12,245 bases of DNA from Acidobacteriota bacterium (GCA_028876695.1 JAGWRH010000173.1:1-12245); one strand, 5' to 3'. Shown: positions 1 through 9,269, numbered from the stretch's first letter. Numbers and translations: made by a program. The notes: generated by a model from the letters alone, not told the origin.

Positions 1-2
1 AA

Positions 3-209
3 TTGCCAGCGATCGTTTCGAGGCTCGAGGAAGAAGATCACAACGAAAATACCGGAGCGATCGAGCAAGTCGGCGTTAGAGTTTTCAGGCTGCGGTGCGG
101 AACCTGCGCCAAGGAATATCCGTACTCCGCCGCCGCCATCGTGGAAACCGCGGGGCCGCGCGGGCGGGAGTTCTCCGGACAAATGGTCCGCGCAGCGCAC
201 GCTTGCTAA
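3..209 (+). CDS. Short hypothetical protein with a CxxC motif, possibly 5'-truncated
   Basis: The frame is open from the left edge to a TAA at 207-209. If the TTG at position 3 is the start the product is 68 residues, but the frame is also open to the first base, so the real start may lie outside the window. The first 25 or so residues are acidic and polar. The middle carries RCGTCAKEYPY, a CxxC pair (about residues 33-36) followed by aromatic and charged residues, and the protein ends in His-Ala-Cys. A CxxC plus a terminal HxC could bind zinc or form a disulfide, but this is inference. There is no signal peptide or membrane segment. It is convergent with acs. I do not recognise a family. It could be the tail of a larger zinc-ribbon-like protein or a non-coding open frame. 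Confidence 0.42.
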   Translation: MPAIVSRLEEEDHNENTGAIEQVGVRVFRLRCGTCAKEYPYSAAAIVETAGPRGREFSGQMVRAAHAC

Positions 210-240
210 CCTCTTAACGGAACGACGCCGGGCTACCCAA

Positions 241-274
241 GCGGCCTCGGCGCAGGGTCCAGCGCAACGGCCGC
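241..274. terminator. Interrupted GC hairpin in the convergent gap
   Basis: GCGGCC at 241-246 pairs with GGCCGC at 269-274, and inside it GCGC at 250-253 pairs with GCGC at 262-265, leaving a 3x3 internal loop and an 8-nt apical loop. It lies between the ends of two convergent genes (stops at 209 and 309), where a bidirectional terminator is expected. Neither flank has a U-tract, so it is not a classical intrinsic terminator. In GC-rich DNA a stem of this quality could be chance. The rest of 210-308 shows nothing else. Confidence 0.3.
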
Positions 275-308
275 ATGGATCAAAAATCCTCGATTCAATA
301 GCGAGAGG

Positions 309-2261
<1,953 letters not shown>

Positions 2262-2263
2262 CG

Positions 2264-2271
2264 CTCCTCCT
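2264..2271 (-). promoter_or_regulatory. Strong SD site of acs
   Basis: The minus strand reads AGGAGGAG two bases before the ATG at 2261, with the AGGAGG core five bases from the ATG. This is a near-perfect anti-16S match and fixes the acs start. Confidence 0.8.
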
Positions 2272-2343
2272 GATGGGCCGAGTCGCCGGACCTAGAGAAC
2301 ACCCTCGCGTAAAGCGGAGCTTCGCGATTCCGGTCGAGCCACT

Positions 2344-2372
2344 AAGTTAGGAGAGCGGAGGCGGCGGGTCAA
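2344..2372 (-). promoter_or_regulatory. Candidate sigma70 promoter of acs
   Basis: On the minus strand TTGACC (2372-2367, 5 of 6 to the -35 consensus) is followed after exactly 17 bases by TAACTT (2349-2344, 3 of 6, keeping the key T1, A2 and T6). Transcription would start near 2337 and leave a leader of about 75 nt. It sits downstream, in transcription order, of the hairpin that follows the phosphoesterase gene, which is where an independent acs promoter should be. The -10 is weak, so this is a candidate only. Confidence 0.4.
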
Positions 2373-2398
2373 GAACGTAGCGGTTGAAAGTAGGGGGG

Positions 2399-2439
2399 CG
2401 GCCCGGGCGCTAAAGGGGGAGTCTGCGGCGCCCGGGCCG
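2399..2439 (-). terminator. Perfect 12-bp GC-rich inverted repeat after the phosphoesterase gene
   Basis: CGGCCCGGGCGC (2399-2410) and GCGCCCGGGCCG (2428-2439) are exact reverse complements around a 17-nt loop. Read on the minus strand the stem begins 14 nt after the stop codon of the phosphoesterase gene, the usual place for a terminator. The 3' flank on that strand is C-rich with no U-tract, so it may be a U-less terminator or a 3'-end stabiliser that insulates acs. Each arm also contains the 8-bp palindrome GCCCGGGC, so a paired protein-binding site is an alternative reading. Confidence 0.5.
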
Positions 2440-2453
2440 TTTGCTGCAGAGGA

Positions 2454-4586
2454 TTAATGCCCGCCGTGATCGTCGCGATCGCGGTCGTGAGCGACCGGCG
2501 GCGGTGGGAAGCTGAACAGGTCGAAGAGGTCGCCGATAGCCGGGCGGTTGAGCGGAACGTAGGGATTGCCCGCAGCCGTGACGGGATTGGGCATGTTATC
2601 GCGGCTGCGATTGCTGACGGTCGGGAGATCCCAGTTGCGCTCGATGAACTTCAGCAGGGACACGTGATCGGTGTATTCGTGGGAGACGTATCCCGGCTTT
2701 GCCCATGGAGACACAACGACCATGGGAATGCGCGTGCCATCGCCAAAGAAGTCGAGCGGCTGAATATAACCGGAGTCATAGTAGCCGCCGCCTTCATCCG
2801 TGGTAATGAAGATCGCCGTGCTGCGCCACAGATCGGGCTTGGACTGCACTTCCTGGACTATTTTTCGGACGAATCCTTCGTAGAGGTCCCACTTCGAGGA
2901 TGCCGGGTGGCCGTCAACCCATCCGCTGGGCTTCACGAATGAGACGGCGGGCAGCGTGCCGTTCTGAATGTCGGTATAGAGATGGGAAACGTCGAACATG
3001 TGAGAGGTGCGGATGGCGTCGTTGGTCATGATCTGCTTTTCGTACTGGAACGGGTTGCAGATGTTGCAGTACGCGTCGCTTAGTGGCCCCACGGTGCCAT
3101 AGTTGAGCTGATACTTGTCCGTGAGATAGTTGTTCCACTGATTGAAGTAGGTGGCCCAGGAAACGCCTGCGGCGAGCAGGACGTCCGCGATGCTGCGCTG
3201 CGTGGTGCCCGGCACGGTGTACGGAATGTTATTCGGATTGTAGTCCGTGAACGCATCGCTGCCATCGCCGAAGTAGCCGGGATTGTAATTGTTCACGATG
3301 TAGTAGTGTCCGGGATCGCAGTTTGGCTTGATGCCGATTGATTTTAGGTAGCTGACGACCGGCCCAACGCCGGGCTGCGAGGTATCGGAGCATTCGCTAT
3401 AGCTGCCGCCGCCATAGAAACTGGTGGAAGTGCCGGTGAGCGTGATGGCATCGCCATAGCCGCCGTAACCATCCTGGCTGTACCAGTTATTGGTGCGGGC
3501 TTCGGGGTTCGGATTTTCGACTTCGTCAAGTGGACCACCGAATGGCGTGGTGACGTTATGCGGCGGAGCGAGGGCATTGCCGTTCTCGTCGCTAAACCAG
3601 ATGTCGTCGCCAAAGCCGAGCAAGATGTGATTGATTCCGGTGCCGCCCATGCCGGCCTGGTGGTAGTTGTCGCTGATGGCGTAGGTGTCTGCGAGAGACT
3701 TCGTGTAAGCTGCGTCGCCTTCAAGCATGTTATAGAAGCCCATCGACGTTGAGCCTTCACCGGTGGTCTTTTTCCCCGGAGCGTAATCGGTGCTGAAGTT
3801 TGCCGGCTGCGCGACGCCGTTAGAGCCGGCACCTTCCGTCACTTCGACCCACGGGAACAAATCCGCCCGGCAACCGCTCGGATTGGAGGGCGTTGCATTG
3901 GATGCGCTGCAATCCTCCTGCTGCCACATTTGGTAGAAGCGGTGGACGGGGCTGGCGGCGTAGGAATCGTCGACCAGTGTCGAACCATTCGTCAGCTGAA
4001 ACGGCCCTGGCATGAGCGTGGAATACGGCGCGGTGCCAGAAACGCCTGTGATCCGAGAATCGGGAACTTTACCGCCCAGGCCAGTTCCGCCGGTCAGCAG
4101 AAATTCGTTGTAATCAATCGGCGCTTGCGACAGGGCGTATTCCGACGACAGAGAGTCCGCGAGGGTGCACATCCCGTTGCTGGCGCAGGGGTCCTTAGGT
4201 CCGCCATTGAGAGGCGCGGGAAGCGGCGACAGAACACCCGTGATCGTCGGGCTGATCGAGAACGTGGTCGTATCGGTCGCCGAGTTTTGCTGTGCCAGCT
4301 TGTAGTGAGGACCGGGCCTGCCGTGGGGATTCACGATTCCCTCCGACAGCAGGTTCCAAATGCGCTGATGGTGTTCGGGCACGTAGGTGGCGAAGAGATG
4401 ATCGAACGTGCGGTTTTCACCGATGATGATAATCACGTGCTTGATGGGTGTACGTGCGGGCCGGCTGTCGCCTTGATCGCGCGCACCGGCAAGGGGGGCT
4501 CCCATGGAGAACTGAGAAACGGCCAGGGTGACGAGCGCAAGCCGAGCCAGACGCTTAGACCCTGCTACGAAGCTCTTGAACGACAT
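2454..4586 (-). CDS. Secreted phosphoesterase, phospholipase C / acid phosphatase family
   Basis: This 710-residue protein belongs to the phosphoesterase family of bacterial phospholipases C and AcpA-type acid phosphatases (PF04185-like), which hydrolyse phosphate esters outside the cytoplasm. Residues 1-35 form a signal peptide: basic start (Lys4, Lys11, Arg12), hydrophobic core, likely cleavage after LAGA. The mature part opens with IKHVIIIIGENRTFDHLF (48-65), the family signature; Glu56-Asn57 are the expected metal ligands. AGMGGTGINH (311-320) matches the nucleophile region, making Thr316 the candidate nucleophile. DGHPASS (558-564) resembles the family's EHP motif, with Gly where Glu is common. 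TTDEGGGYYD (595-604) supplies Asp597-Glu598, and YTDHVSLLKFIERNW (638-652) is the typical C-terminal segment. It is longer than the roughly 500-residue AcpA type, with a Gly/Tyr/Asn-rich insert around 335-460, eight cysteines and a Pro then Asp/His tail. An AGGAGGA site supports the ATG. Substrate specificity cannot be told from sequence. Confidence 0.9.
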   Translation of the reverse strand: MSFKSFVAGSKRLARLALVTLAVSQFSMGAPLAGARDQGDSRPARTPIKHVIIIIGENRTFDHLFATYVPEHHQRIWNLLSEGIVNPHGRPGPHYKLAQQNSATDTTTFSISPTITGVLSPLPAPLNGGPKDPCASNGMCTLADSLSSEYALSQAPIDYNEFLLTGGTGLGGKVPDSRITGVSGTAPYSTLMPGPFQLTNGSTLVDDSYAASPVHRFYQMWQQEDCSASNATPSNPSGCRADLFPWVEVTEGAGSNGVAQPANFSTDYAPGKKTTGEGSTSMGFYNMLEGDAAYTKSLADTYAISDNYHQAGMGGTGINHILLGFGDDIWFSDENGNALAPPHNVTTPFGGPLDEVENPNPEARTNNWYSQDGYGGYGDAITLTGTSTSFYGGGSYSECSDTSQPGVGPVVSYLKSIGIKPNCDPGHYYIVNNYNPGYFGDGSDAFTDYNPNNIPYTVPGTTQRSIADVLLAAGVSWATYFNQWNNYLTDKYQLNYGTVGPLSDAYCNICNPFQYEKQIMTNDAIRTSHMFDVSHLYTDIQNGTLPAVSFVKPSGWVDGHPASSKWDLYEGFVRKIVQEVQSKPDLWRSTAIFITTDEGGGYYDSGYIQPLDFFGDGTRIPMVVVSPWAKPGYVSHEYTDHVSLLKFIERNWDLPTVSNRSRDNMPNPVTAAGNPYVPLNRPAIGDLFDLFSFPPPPVAHDRDRDDHGGH

Positions 4587-4590
4587 CCAT

Positions 4591-4597
4591 TCCTCCT
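4591..4597 (-). promoter_or_regulatory. SD site of the phosphoesterase gene
   Basis: The minus strand reads AGGAGGA ending four bases before the ATG at 4586. A second ATG at 4590 is out of frame and too close to the site, so 4586 is the right start. Confidence 0.75.
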
Positions 4598-4609
4598 GTT
4601 TTTGAATTG

Positions 4610-4621
4610 CCAGCCGGCTGG
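4610..4621. repeat. 12-bp perfect palindrome in the phosphoesterase leader
   Basis: CCAGCCGGCTGG is its own reverse complement and lies between the possible promoter and the SD site of the phosphoesterase gene. It has no loop, so protein binding is more likely than a hairpin. A few palindromes this long are expected by chance in 12 kb, so functional weight is low. Confidence 0.25.
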
Positions 4622-4643
4622 TGCGCGATTTAATAGAGGGTGC

Positions 4644-4672
4644 GTATTACGGCTAGATTGGACGCATGTGAA
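4644..4672 (-). promoter_or_regulatory. Weak promoter candidate for the phosphoesterase gene
   Basis: On the minus strand TTCACA (4672-4667, 5 of 6 to the -35 consensus) is followed after 17 bases by TAATAC (4649-4644, about 3 of 6). It would give a leader of about 50 nt. The -10 lacks the final T, so this is tentative. I found no convincing plus-strand promoter for mdtA in the same gap. Confidence 0.25.
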
Positions 4673-4675
4673 GGT

Positions 4676-4726
4676 CCGAAAAATTTCTCTGACATGAATG
4701 GAATGCGACTGCCGAGAAATTTCTGT
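4676..4726. promoter_or_regulatory. Two copies of an AGAAATTTCT-type palindrome (possible operator)
   Basis: The blocks at 4676-4690 and 4712-4726 match at 13 of 15 bases and are 36 bp apart. The second holds AGAAATTTCT (4715-4724), a perfect 10-bp palindrome; the first holds AAAAATTTCT (4679-4688), one mismatch from it. They lie in the gap between two divergently transcribed units, next to the possible phosphoesterase promoter. Paired short palindromes there are what a dimeric repressor or response regulator would use. No regulator gene is in the window, so the partner is unknown. Confidence 0.4.
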
Positions 4727-4876
4727 CCGCTAAATCACGGAAGCATGCGCGGTGCCGGAAGTTGCGGAAGTGCGCGCACGCCGTGAGCGATCTTACGTTC
4801 TCGGGCAGCGCTCGTGTATCCGCGAAGGAAGCGCATACGTCTAAGATTGACGTCCAGATCTGAGTGAAGGGTAAGG

Positions 4877-6136
4877 ATGCGGACGCCCGTAACGGAAGAG
4901 ACGCAAAGGACCAAGCAGATCTCAACGGAATTGCCGCTAGAGCACAGGCCGAAACGCCACATCGGCGTGTGGGTCACATTAGTGTTGCTCGCGCTGGCCG
5001 GCGCCATCGTGTATCAGGCGCGGATGCGCGCCCGCTCGTCCGCGAAAGCGAAGGACGCCAACGCCGATCAGCCGATTTCCGTCGGCATCGCGCCGGTAAT
5101 CAAGACCAACGTGCCCTTCTACCTAACCGGACTCGGCACGGTGGCCGCGTACAACACGGTGACGGTACATTCGCGCGTCGACGGGCAGATCATGAATGTG
5201 TTCTTCCGCGAGGGGCAGTTCGTTCACGCGGGCGACTTGCTCGCGGAAATCGATTCACGACCGTATCAGGTCTCGTTGCAACAGGCGCAGGGCCAACTGG
5301 CCAAAGATCAGGCATCGCAACGCGACGCGCAGATGGACCAGCGCCGCTATCAGACGCTGTGGCAAGAGGGGATCGGCACGAAGCAGCAGTACGATTCGCA
5401 ATCCGCTGTGGTGGGCCAGTACGAAGGCGCAATCCAATCCGACGAAGCGCAAATCGCCAGCGCAAAGCTGAATTTGACGTACTGCCGCATCACGTCACCG
5501 ATCAACGGGCGGGTGGGTTTGCGGCTCGTCGATCCGGGCAATATCGTTCACGCAACGGACGCCACCGGAATGGTGATGATTACGCAGATGCAGCCGATCG
5601 CCGTGAATTTCACGCTTCCGGAAGACGAGTTGCCTCAGGTGATGCAGGAAATGCGCGGGCGTCAGTTAACCGCGGAAGCATACGGGCGCGATAACAACGT
5701 GCTGCTCAGCACCGGCAAGCTGCTGACGGTCGATAACCAGATCGATCCCACGACGGGAACGATCAAACTGAAATCCGAATTCGCCAATCCGAAGCTCGCG
5801 CTTTGGCCGAACCAGTTCGTCAACGTCCGGCTGCTGCTTAGCGAACGCAAAGGCGTTCTGGTGTTGCCGTCCGCGGCGGTGCAGAACGGATCGCAGGGAA
5901 CGTTTGTCTATCTGATTGGCGCGGACCACAAGGCCGACGTGCGGCCGGTGCAGGTGGACTTCACTCAAGGAAACGATTCGGTGATTCGCGAGGGAGTGAC
6001 GGCCGGCCAGGAAGTGGTGGTGGACGGCGGCGACAAATTGCAGGCCGGCTCCGAGGTGGTAACGCACCCGAGCAATCCGAGCGGTGCATCGAACGGCGCG
6101 CCTGGCGGTAACGCGGATACCGGTCTGCACCCGTGA
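4877..6136 (+). CDS. mdtA: RND efflux periplasmic adaptor, MdtA-like (HlyD family)
   Basis: This membrane-fusion protein should bridge an inner-membrane RND permease and an outer-membrane channel. It has 419 residues against about 415 in E. coli MdtA. A basic N-terminus is followed by one membrane anchor (about 29-47). The barrel/lipoyl part carries VPFYLTGLGTVAAYNTVTVH (79-98) and RVDGQIMNVFFREGQFVHAG (100-119), then LLAEID. A coiled-coil hairpin spans about 130-205, the lipoyl half closes with CRITSPINGRVGLR (203-216), and the beta-barrel domain includes DNQIDPTTGTIKLKSEF (286-302) and PNQFVNVR (311-318). All match MdtA closely. The C-terminus is Gly/Asn/Pro-rich. The ATG has GAAGG (4866-4870) six bases upstream. 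Its stop overlaps the mdtB start, so the two are co-transcribed and probably coupled in translation. There is no lipobox cysteine, so anchoring is by the membrane helix. The substrate is unknown; bile salts and novobiocin are E. coli examples only. Confidence 0.93.
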   Translation: MRTPVTEETQRTKQISTELPLEHRPKRHIGVWVTLVLLALAGAIVYQARMRARSSAKAKDANADQPISVGIAPVIKTNVPFYLTGLGTVAAYNTVTVHSRVDGQIMNVFFREGQFVHAGDLLAEIDSRPYQVSLQQAQGQLAKDQASQRDAQMDQRRYQTLWQEGIGTKQQYDSQSAVVGQYEGAIQSDEAQIASAKLNLTYCRITSPINGRVGLRLVDPGNIVHATDATGMVMITQMQPIAVNFTLPEDELPQVMQEMRGRQLTAEAYGRDNNVLLSTGKLLTVDNQIDPTTGTIKLKSEFANPKLALWPNQFVNVRLLLSERKGVLVLPSAAVQNGSQGTFVYLIGADHKADVRPVQVDFTQGNDSVIREGVTAGQEVVVDGGDKLQAGSEVVTHPSNPSGASNGAPGGNADTGLHP

Positions 6137-9100
6137 GTCCGTCGCGACCGTTTATTCTTCGCCCGGTAGCGACCTCGCTGCTGATGGTTGGCGTGCTGCT
6201 CGCCGGCGGGGTGGCCTACCTTCAGTTGCCGGTTTCCGCCCTGCCGCAGGTTGACTATCCCACCATTCAGGTGTTGACGTTCTATCCCGGCGCCAGCCCG
6301 GATGTGATGGCCTCGTCCGTGACCACGCCGCTCGAGCGGCAGTTCGGCGAAGTTCCGGGGCTGACGCAGATGACCTCGACCAGTTCGTTTGGCGCGTCAC
6401 TGATCACGCTGCAGTTCGATCTAAAAGAAGACATCGACGTGGCGGAGCAGGAAGTGCAGGCGTCGATCAACGCCGCGACCACGTACCTGCCGCGCGACCT
6501 GCCGAATCCTCCGACGTACAGCAAAGTGAATCCCGCCGACACGCCCATTCTGACGCTGGCGCTCACGTCCAAGACCCTCCCGCTGCAGAAAGTCGAAGAT
6601 TACGCGGATACCAACCTGGCGCAGAAAATTTCGCAGCTGTCCGGCGTTGGCCTGGTGACCATCAGCGGCGGGCAGAAGCCGGCGGTGCGCGTGGAGGCGA
6701 ATCCGCTGGAACTCGCGTCGTACGGCATGAGCCTGGAAGACTTGCGCGTGGCGCTGCAAAGCGCCAACGTCGACCAGGCGAAAGGTAATCTGCAAGGCCC
6801 GCGGCAATCGTACACGATCGAGGACAACGATCAGCTGCTTTCGAGCGCGAGTTATCTGCCGCTGATCGTCGCGTATCGAAATGGAAATCCGGTGCGGCTT
6901 TCGGACGTGGCCACCGTGATCGACGGCGCGGAAAACGTCACCCAGGCCGCGTGGATGAATACGGAGCCGGCCGTCATCGTCAATATCCAGCGGCAGCCGG
7001 GCACGAACATCATCGGCGTGGCGGATCGCGTAAAGGCGCTTCTGCCGCAGCTGCAGTCGTCGCTGCCGTCGTCGATTCGCGTGACTACGCTCACCGATCG
7101 CACCACCACGATTCGAGCCTCGGTCAAGGATGTTCAGTCCGAATTGCTGTTGACGATCGCGCTGGTGGTGATGGTGATGTTCCTTTTCTTACGCAGCGCA
7201 TCCGCTACCGTGATCCCCAGCGTGGCCGTGCCGCTCTCGATCGTGGGCACGTTCGGCGTGATGTACCTGGCGGGATTCAGCCTGGACAATTTATCGCTGA
7301 TGGCGCTCACCATCTCTACCGGGTTCGTGGTGGACGACGCGATCGTGATGATTGAGAACATCGCGCGTTTCATCGAAGGCGGCGATTCGCCGCTGCGCGC
7401 GGCGCTGAAAGGCTCGGAGCAGATTGGATTCACGATCGTTTCGCTCACGGTATCGCTGATCGCCGTGCTCATTCCGCTGCTGTTCATGGGCGACATTATC
7501 GGGCGCCTGTTCCGCGAGTTCGCCATTACCCTGGGCGTGACGATTCTGGTGTCCGCGTTCGTTTCGCTCACGCTGACGCCCATGATGTGTTCCAAGCTGC
7601 TGAAGCATCAGGAGAGCTGGCAGCAGAGCGCTTTTTCGCGCGCCTCGGAACGCGCCGTGAGCCGCTTGAATCATTTTTACGACCGCACCCTCCGAGTAGT
7701 GCTGCGCCATCAGACCGCGACGCTGCTGGTCACCGTCGGGACGCTTGTTGCCACCGTCCTCCTCTACTACTACATTCCCAAGGGATTCTTCCCGGTGCAG
7801 GATACCGGCGTGATCCTGGGCATGTCAGACGCGGCGCAGGATATCTCCTTCGACGCGATGGCCCGACGGCAACAGGCTCTCGCGGACGTGATCCTGAAGG
7901 ATCCCGAAGTAGTGAGCTTGTCCTCGTTTATCGGCGTCGATGGCACGAACATGACGCCGAACAGCGGACGCATTCAGATCAACCTGAAACCTCGCGACGA
8001 ACGCAGCGATACCGCGTCTGACGTGATCCGCCGCCTTGAGCCGCAGCTCGCCAGAGTGCAGGGAACCACGCTGTATATGCAGCCCGTGCAGGACTTGAGC
8101 ATCGAAGACCGCGTCAGCCGCACGCAATATCAGTATTCGATCGAGGACGCGGACGCGAACGAATTGTCGCAGTGGGCGCCGCGTCTCGCGTCGAAATTGG
8201 CGTCGCTGCCGCAATTGCGCGACGTGGCTACCGATCAGCTCGATAACGGCCGCTCGGAGGTCTTGACGATCGACCGCGACACGGCCGGCAGGCTGGGCGT
8301 TCTGCCCGCCACGGTCGACAGCACCCTGTACGACGCATTCGGCCAGCGGCAAGTCTCCACGATCTTCACGCAACTGAATCAATATCACGTGGTGCTTGAA
8401 GTCGATCCGCGTTTTCAGCAGAACCCGGACGCGCTGAAAAGTATTTACGTGCCCTCGTCGAATGGGACGGAAGTGCCGCTCAGCACCTTCGCTCACTTCG
8501 AGCAAAAGACCGCGGCCGTCGCGGTAAATCACCAGGGACAATTCCCGGTGGTGACCCTTTCGTTTAACCTCGCGCCTGGCGCATCGCTCGGCGAGGCGGT
8601 TGCCGCGATCAACAACGCGGCACGCGAAATCGGACTTCCCGAGTCGATTCACCCCGGCTTTCAGGGCATGGCGCAGGCGTTTCAATCGTCGCTCGCCAAC
8701 GAACCTCTGCTGGTGCTCGCCGCGGTTATCACCGTGTACATCGTTCTGGGCGTCCTGTACGAAAGCTACATTCACCCGCTGACGATTCTTTCCACGCTGC
8801 CCTCGGCGGGAGCCGGAGCGATTCTGGCGCTGTGGGTGTGTGGCGAGGATTTCAGCGTGATCGCGCTGATTGGGATCATCCTGCTGATCGGCATCGTGCA
8901 GAAAAATGCCATCATGATGATCGATTTTGCATTGGACGCGGAACGCAAAGAAGGAAAGCCGGCCTTCGACGCGATCTACCAGGCGTGCCTGCTGCGATTC
9001 CGGCCCATCATGATGACCACCATGGCGGCGCTGCTCGGCGGCGTCCCCTTGGCCCTGGGCACCGGCACGGGTTCGGAGTTGCGGCGGCCGCTCGGCATCA

Positions 9101-9243
9101 GCATCGTGGGCGGGCTGTTGGTCAGCCAGGTTCTCACGCTCTACACCACGCCCGTCGTGTATCTGTGGTTCGACCGGCTGGCTCGGCGATTCAGTCATCT
9201 GCGTGTTCGCGAATCGGCCGAAGCCGAAGCAGCGACTGATTAG
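6133..9243 (+). CDS. mdtB: RND multidrug efflux permease subunit, MdtB-like
   Basis: This proton-driven inner-membrane pump subunit has 1036 residues (E. coli MdtB about 1040). TM1 covers about 8-30, followed by LPVSALPQVDYPTIQV. TM4 holds GFVVDDAIVMIENI with the proton-relay pair Asp401-Asp402. FFPVQDTG (552-559) follows TM7. IVQKNAIMMIDF in TM10 supplies Lys924, and FRPIMMTT supplies Arg957. Features that mark MdtB rather than MdtC are GVGLVTISGGQKPAVRV, LFMGDIIGRLFREFAITL, GVDGTN with NSGRIQINLKPRDER, and DLSIEDRVSRTQYQY. The GTG start overlaps the mdtA stop by 4 nt (GTGA), has no SD site, and puts MSPSRPFILRPVATSLL in line with the family N-terminus; no in-frame ATG lies close upstream. 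It should assemble with the next gene product as a mixed trimer, as known for E. coli MdtB/MdtC. Confidence 0.95.
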   Translation: MSPSRPFILRPVATSLLMVGVLLAGGVAYLQLPVSALPQVDYPTIQVLTFYPGASPDVMASSVTTPLERQFGEVPGLTQMTSTSSFGASLITLQFDLKEDIDVAEQEVQASINAATTYLPRDLPNPPTYSKVNPADTPILTLALTSKTLPLQKVEDYADTNLAQKISQLSGVGLVTISGGQKPAVRVEANPLELASYGMSLEDLRVALQSANVDQAKGNLQGPRQSYTIEDNDQLLSSASYLPLIVAYRNGNPVRLSDVATVIDGAENVTQAAWMNTEPAVIVNIQRQPGTNIIGVADRVKALLPQLQSSLPSSIRVTTLTDRTTTIRASVKDVQSELLLTIALVVMVMFLFLRSASATVIPSVAVPLSIVGTFGVMYLAGFSLDNLSLMALTISTGFVVDDAIVMIENIARFIEGGDSPLRAALKGSEQIGFTIVSLTVSLIAVLIPLLFMGDIIGRLFREFAITLGVTILVSAFVSLTLTPMMCSKLLKHQESWQQSAFSRASERAVSRLNHFYDRTLRVVLRHQTATLLVTVGTLVATVLLYYYIPKGFFPVQDTGVILGMSDAAQDISFDAMARRQQALADVILKDPEVVSLSSFIGVDGTNMTPNSGRIQINLKPRDERSDTASDVIRRLEPQLARVQGTTLYMQPVQDLSIEDRVSRTQYQYSIEDADANELSQWAPRLASKLASLPQLRDVATDQLDNGRSEVLTIDRDTAGRLGVLPATVDSTLYDAFGQRQVSTIFTQLNQYHVVLEVDPRFQQNPDALKSIYVPSSNGTEVPLSTFAHFEQKTAAVAVNHQGQFPVVTLSFNLAPGASLGEAVAAINNAAREIGLPESIHPGFQGMAQAFQSSLANEPLLVLAAVITVYIVLGVLYESYIHPLTILSTLPSAGAGAILALWVCGEDFSVIALIGIILLIGIVQKNAIMMIDFALDAERKEGKPAFDAIYQACLLRFRPIMMTTMAALLGGVPLALGTGTGSELRRPLGISIVGGLLVSQVLTLYTTPVVYLWFDRLARRFSHLRVRESAEAEAATD

Positions 9244-9248
9244 GACGA

Positions 9249-9265
9249 TCAATCAGAGCGATTGA
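9249..9265 (+). other. Small hairpin in the mdtB-mdtC spacer
   Basis: TCAATC (9249-9254) and GATTGA (9260-9265) form a 6-bp stem with a 5-nt loop five bases after the mdtB stop. It is short and AT-containing with no U-tract, so it is too weak for a terminator. It could affect mRNA decay or ribosome loading, or be chance. Confidence 0.25.
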
Positions 9266-9269
9266 CTGC

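Larger units (their letters stand above)
4587..4876. other. Divergent intergenic region between the phosphoesterase and mdtA
   Basis: This 290-bp gap separates the starts of two divergent units. The left part holds the phosphoesterase SD site, a GC palindrome and a weak promoter, and the middle holds the twin AGAAATTTCT motif. The right part (4735-4860) is richer in G+C, with a separated TCACGG/CCGTGA inverted repeat (4735-4740 and 4781-4786), a GTGCGCGCAC palindrome (4770-4779) and three GGAAG words. Two minus-strand open frames that run from this gap into the start of mdtA look like chance frames. Confidence 0.6.

Noticed and set aside
3930..4697. 255-codon plus-strand open frame running from the phosphoesterase into the divergent gap
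   Set aside because: Most of it is antisense to the signal peptide and catalytic Glu-Asn region of the phosphoesterase, and the product has no recognisable domain.
4735..4786. TCACGG/CCGTGA inverted repeat and GTGCGCGCAC palindrome before mdtA
   Set aside because: The stem is only 6 bp with a long loop and the palindrome is simple GC alternation, both expected by chance in GC-rich DNA.
4847..4852. TTGACG as a -35 box for mdtA
   Set aside because: The matching -10 would fall on the ribosome-binding site and start codon, leaving no leader.
4653..5007. Two 90-codon minus-strand frames (4653-4925 and 4735-5007) in the divergent gap
   Set aside because: Both overlap the start of mdtA, overlap each other in different frames, and have no recognisable motif or good ribosome-binding site.
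7825..9252. 475-codon minus-strand open frame opposite mdtB
   Set aside because: Its product is rich in Arg, His, Asp and Gln with no domain, and mdtB on the other strand has every family motif. Long antisense frames are common in GC-rich genes.
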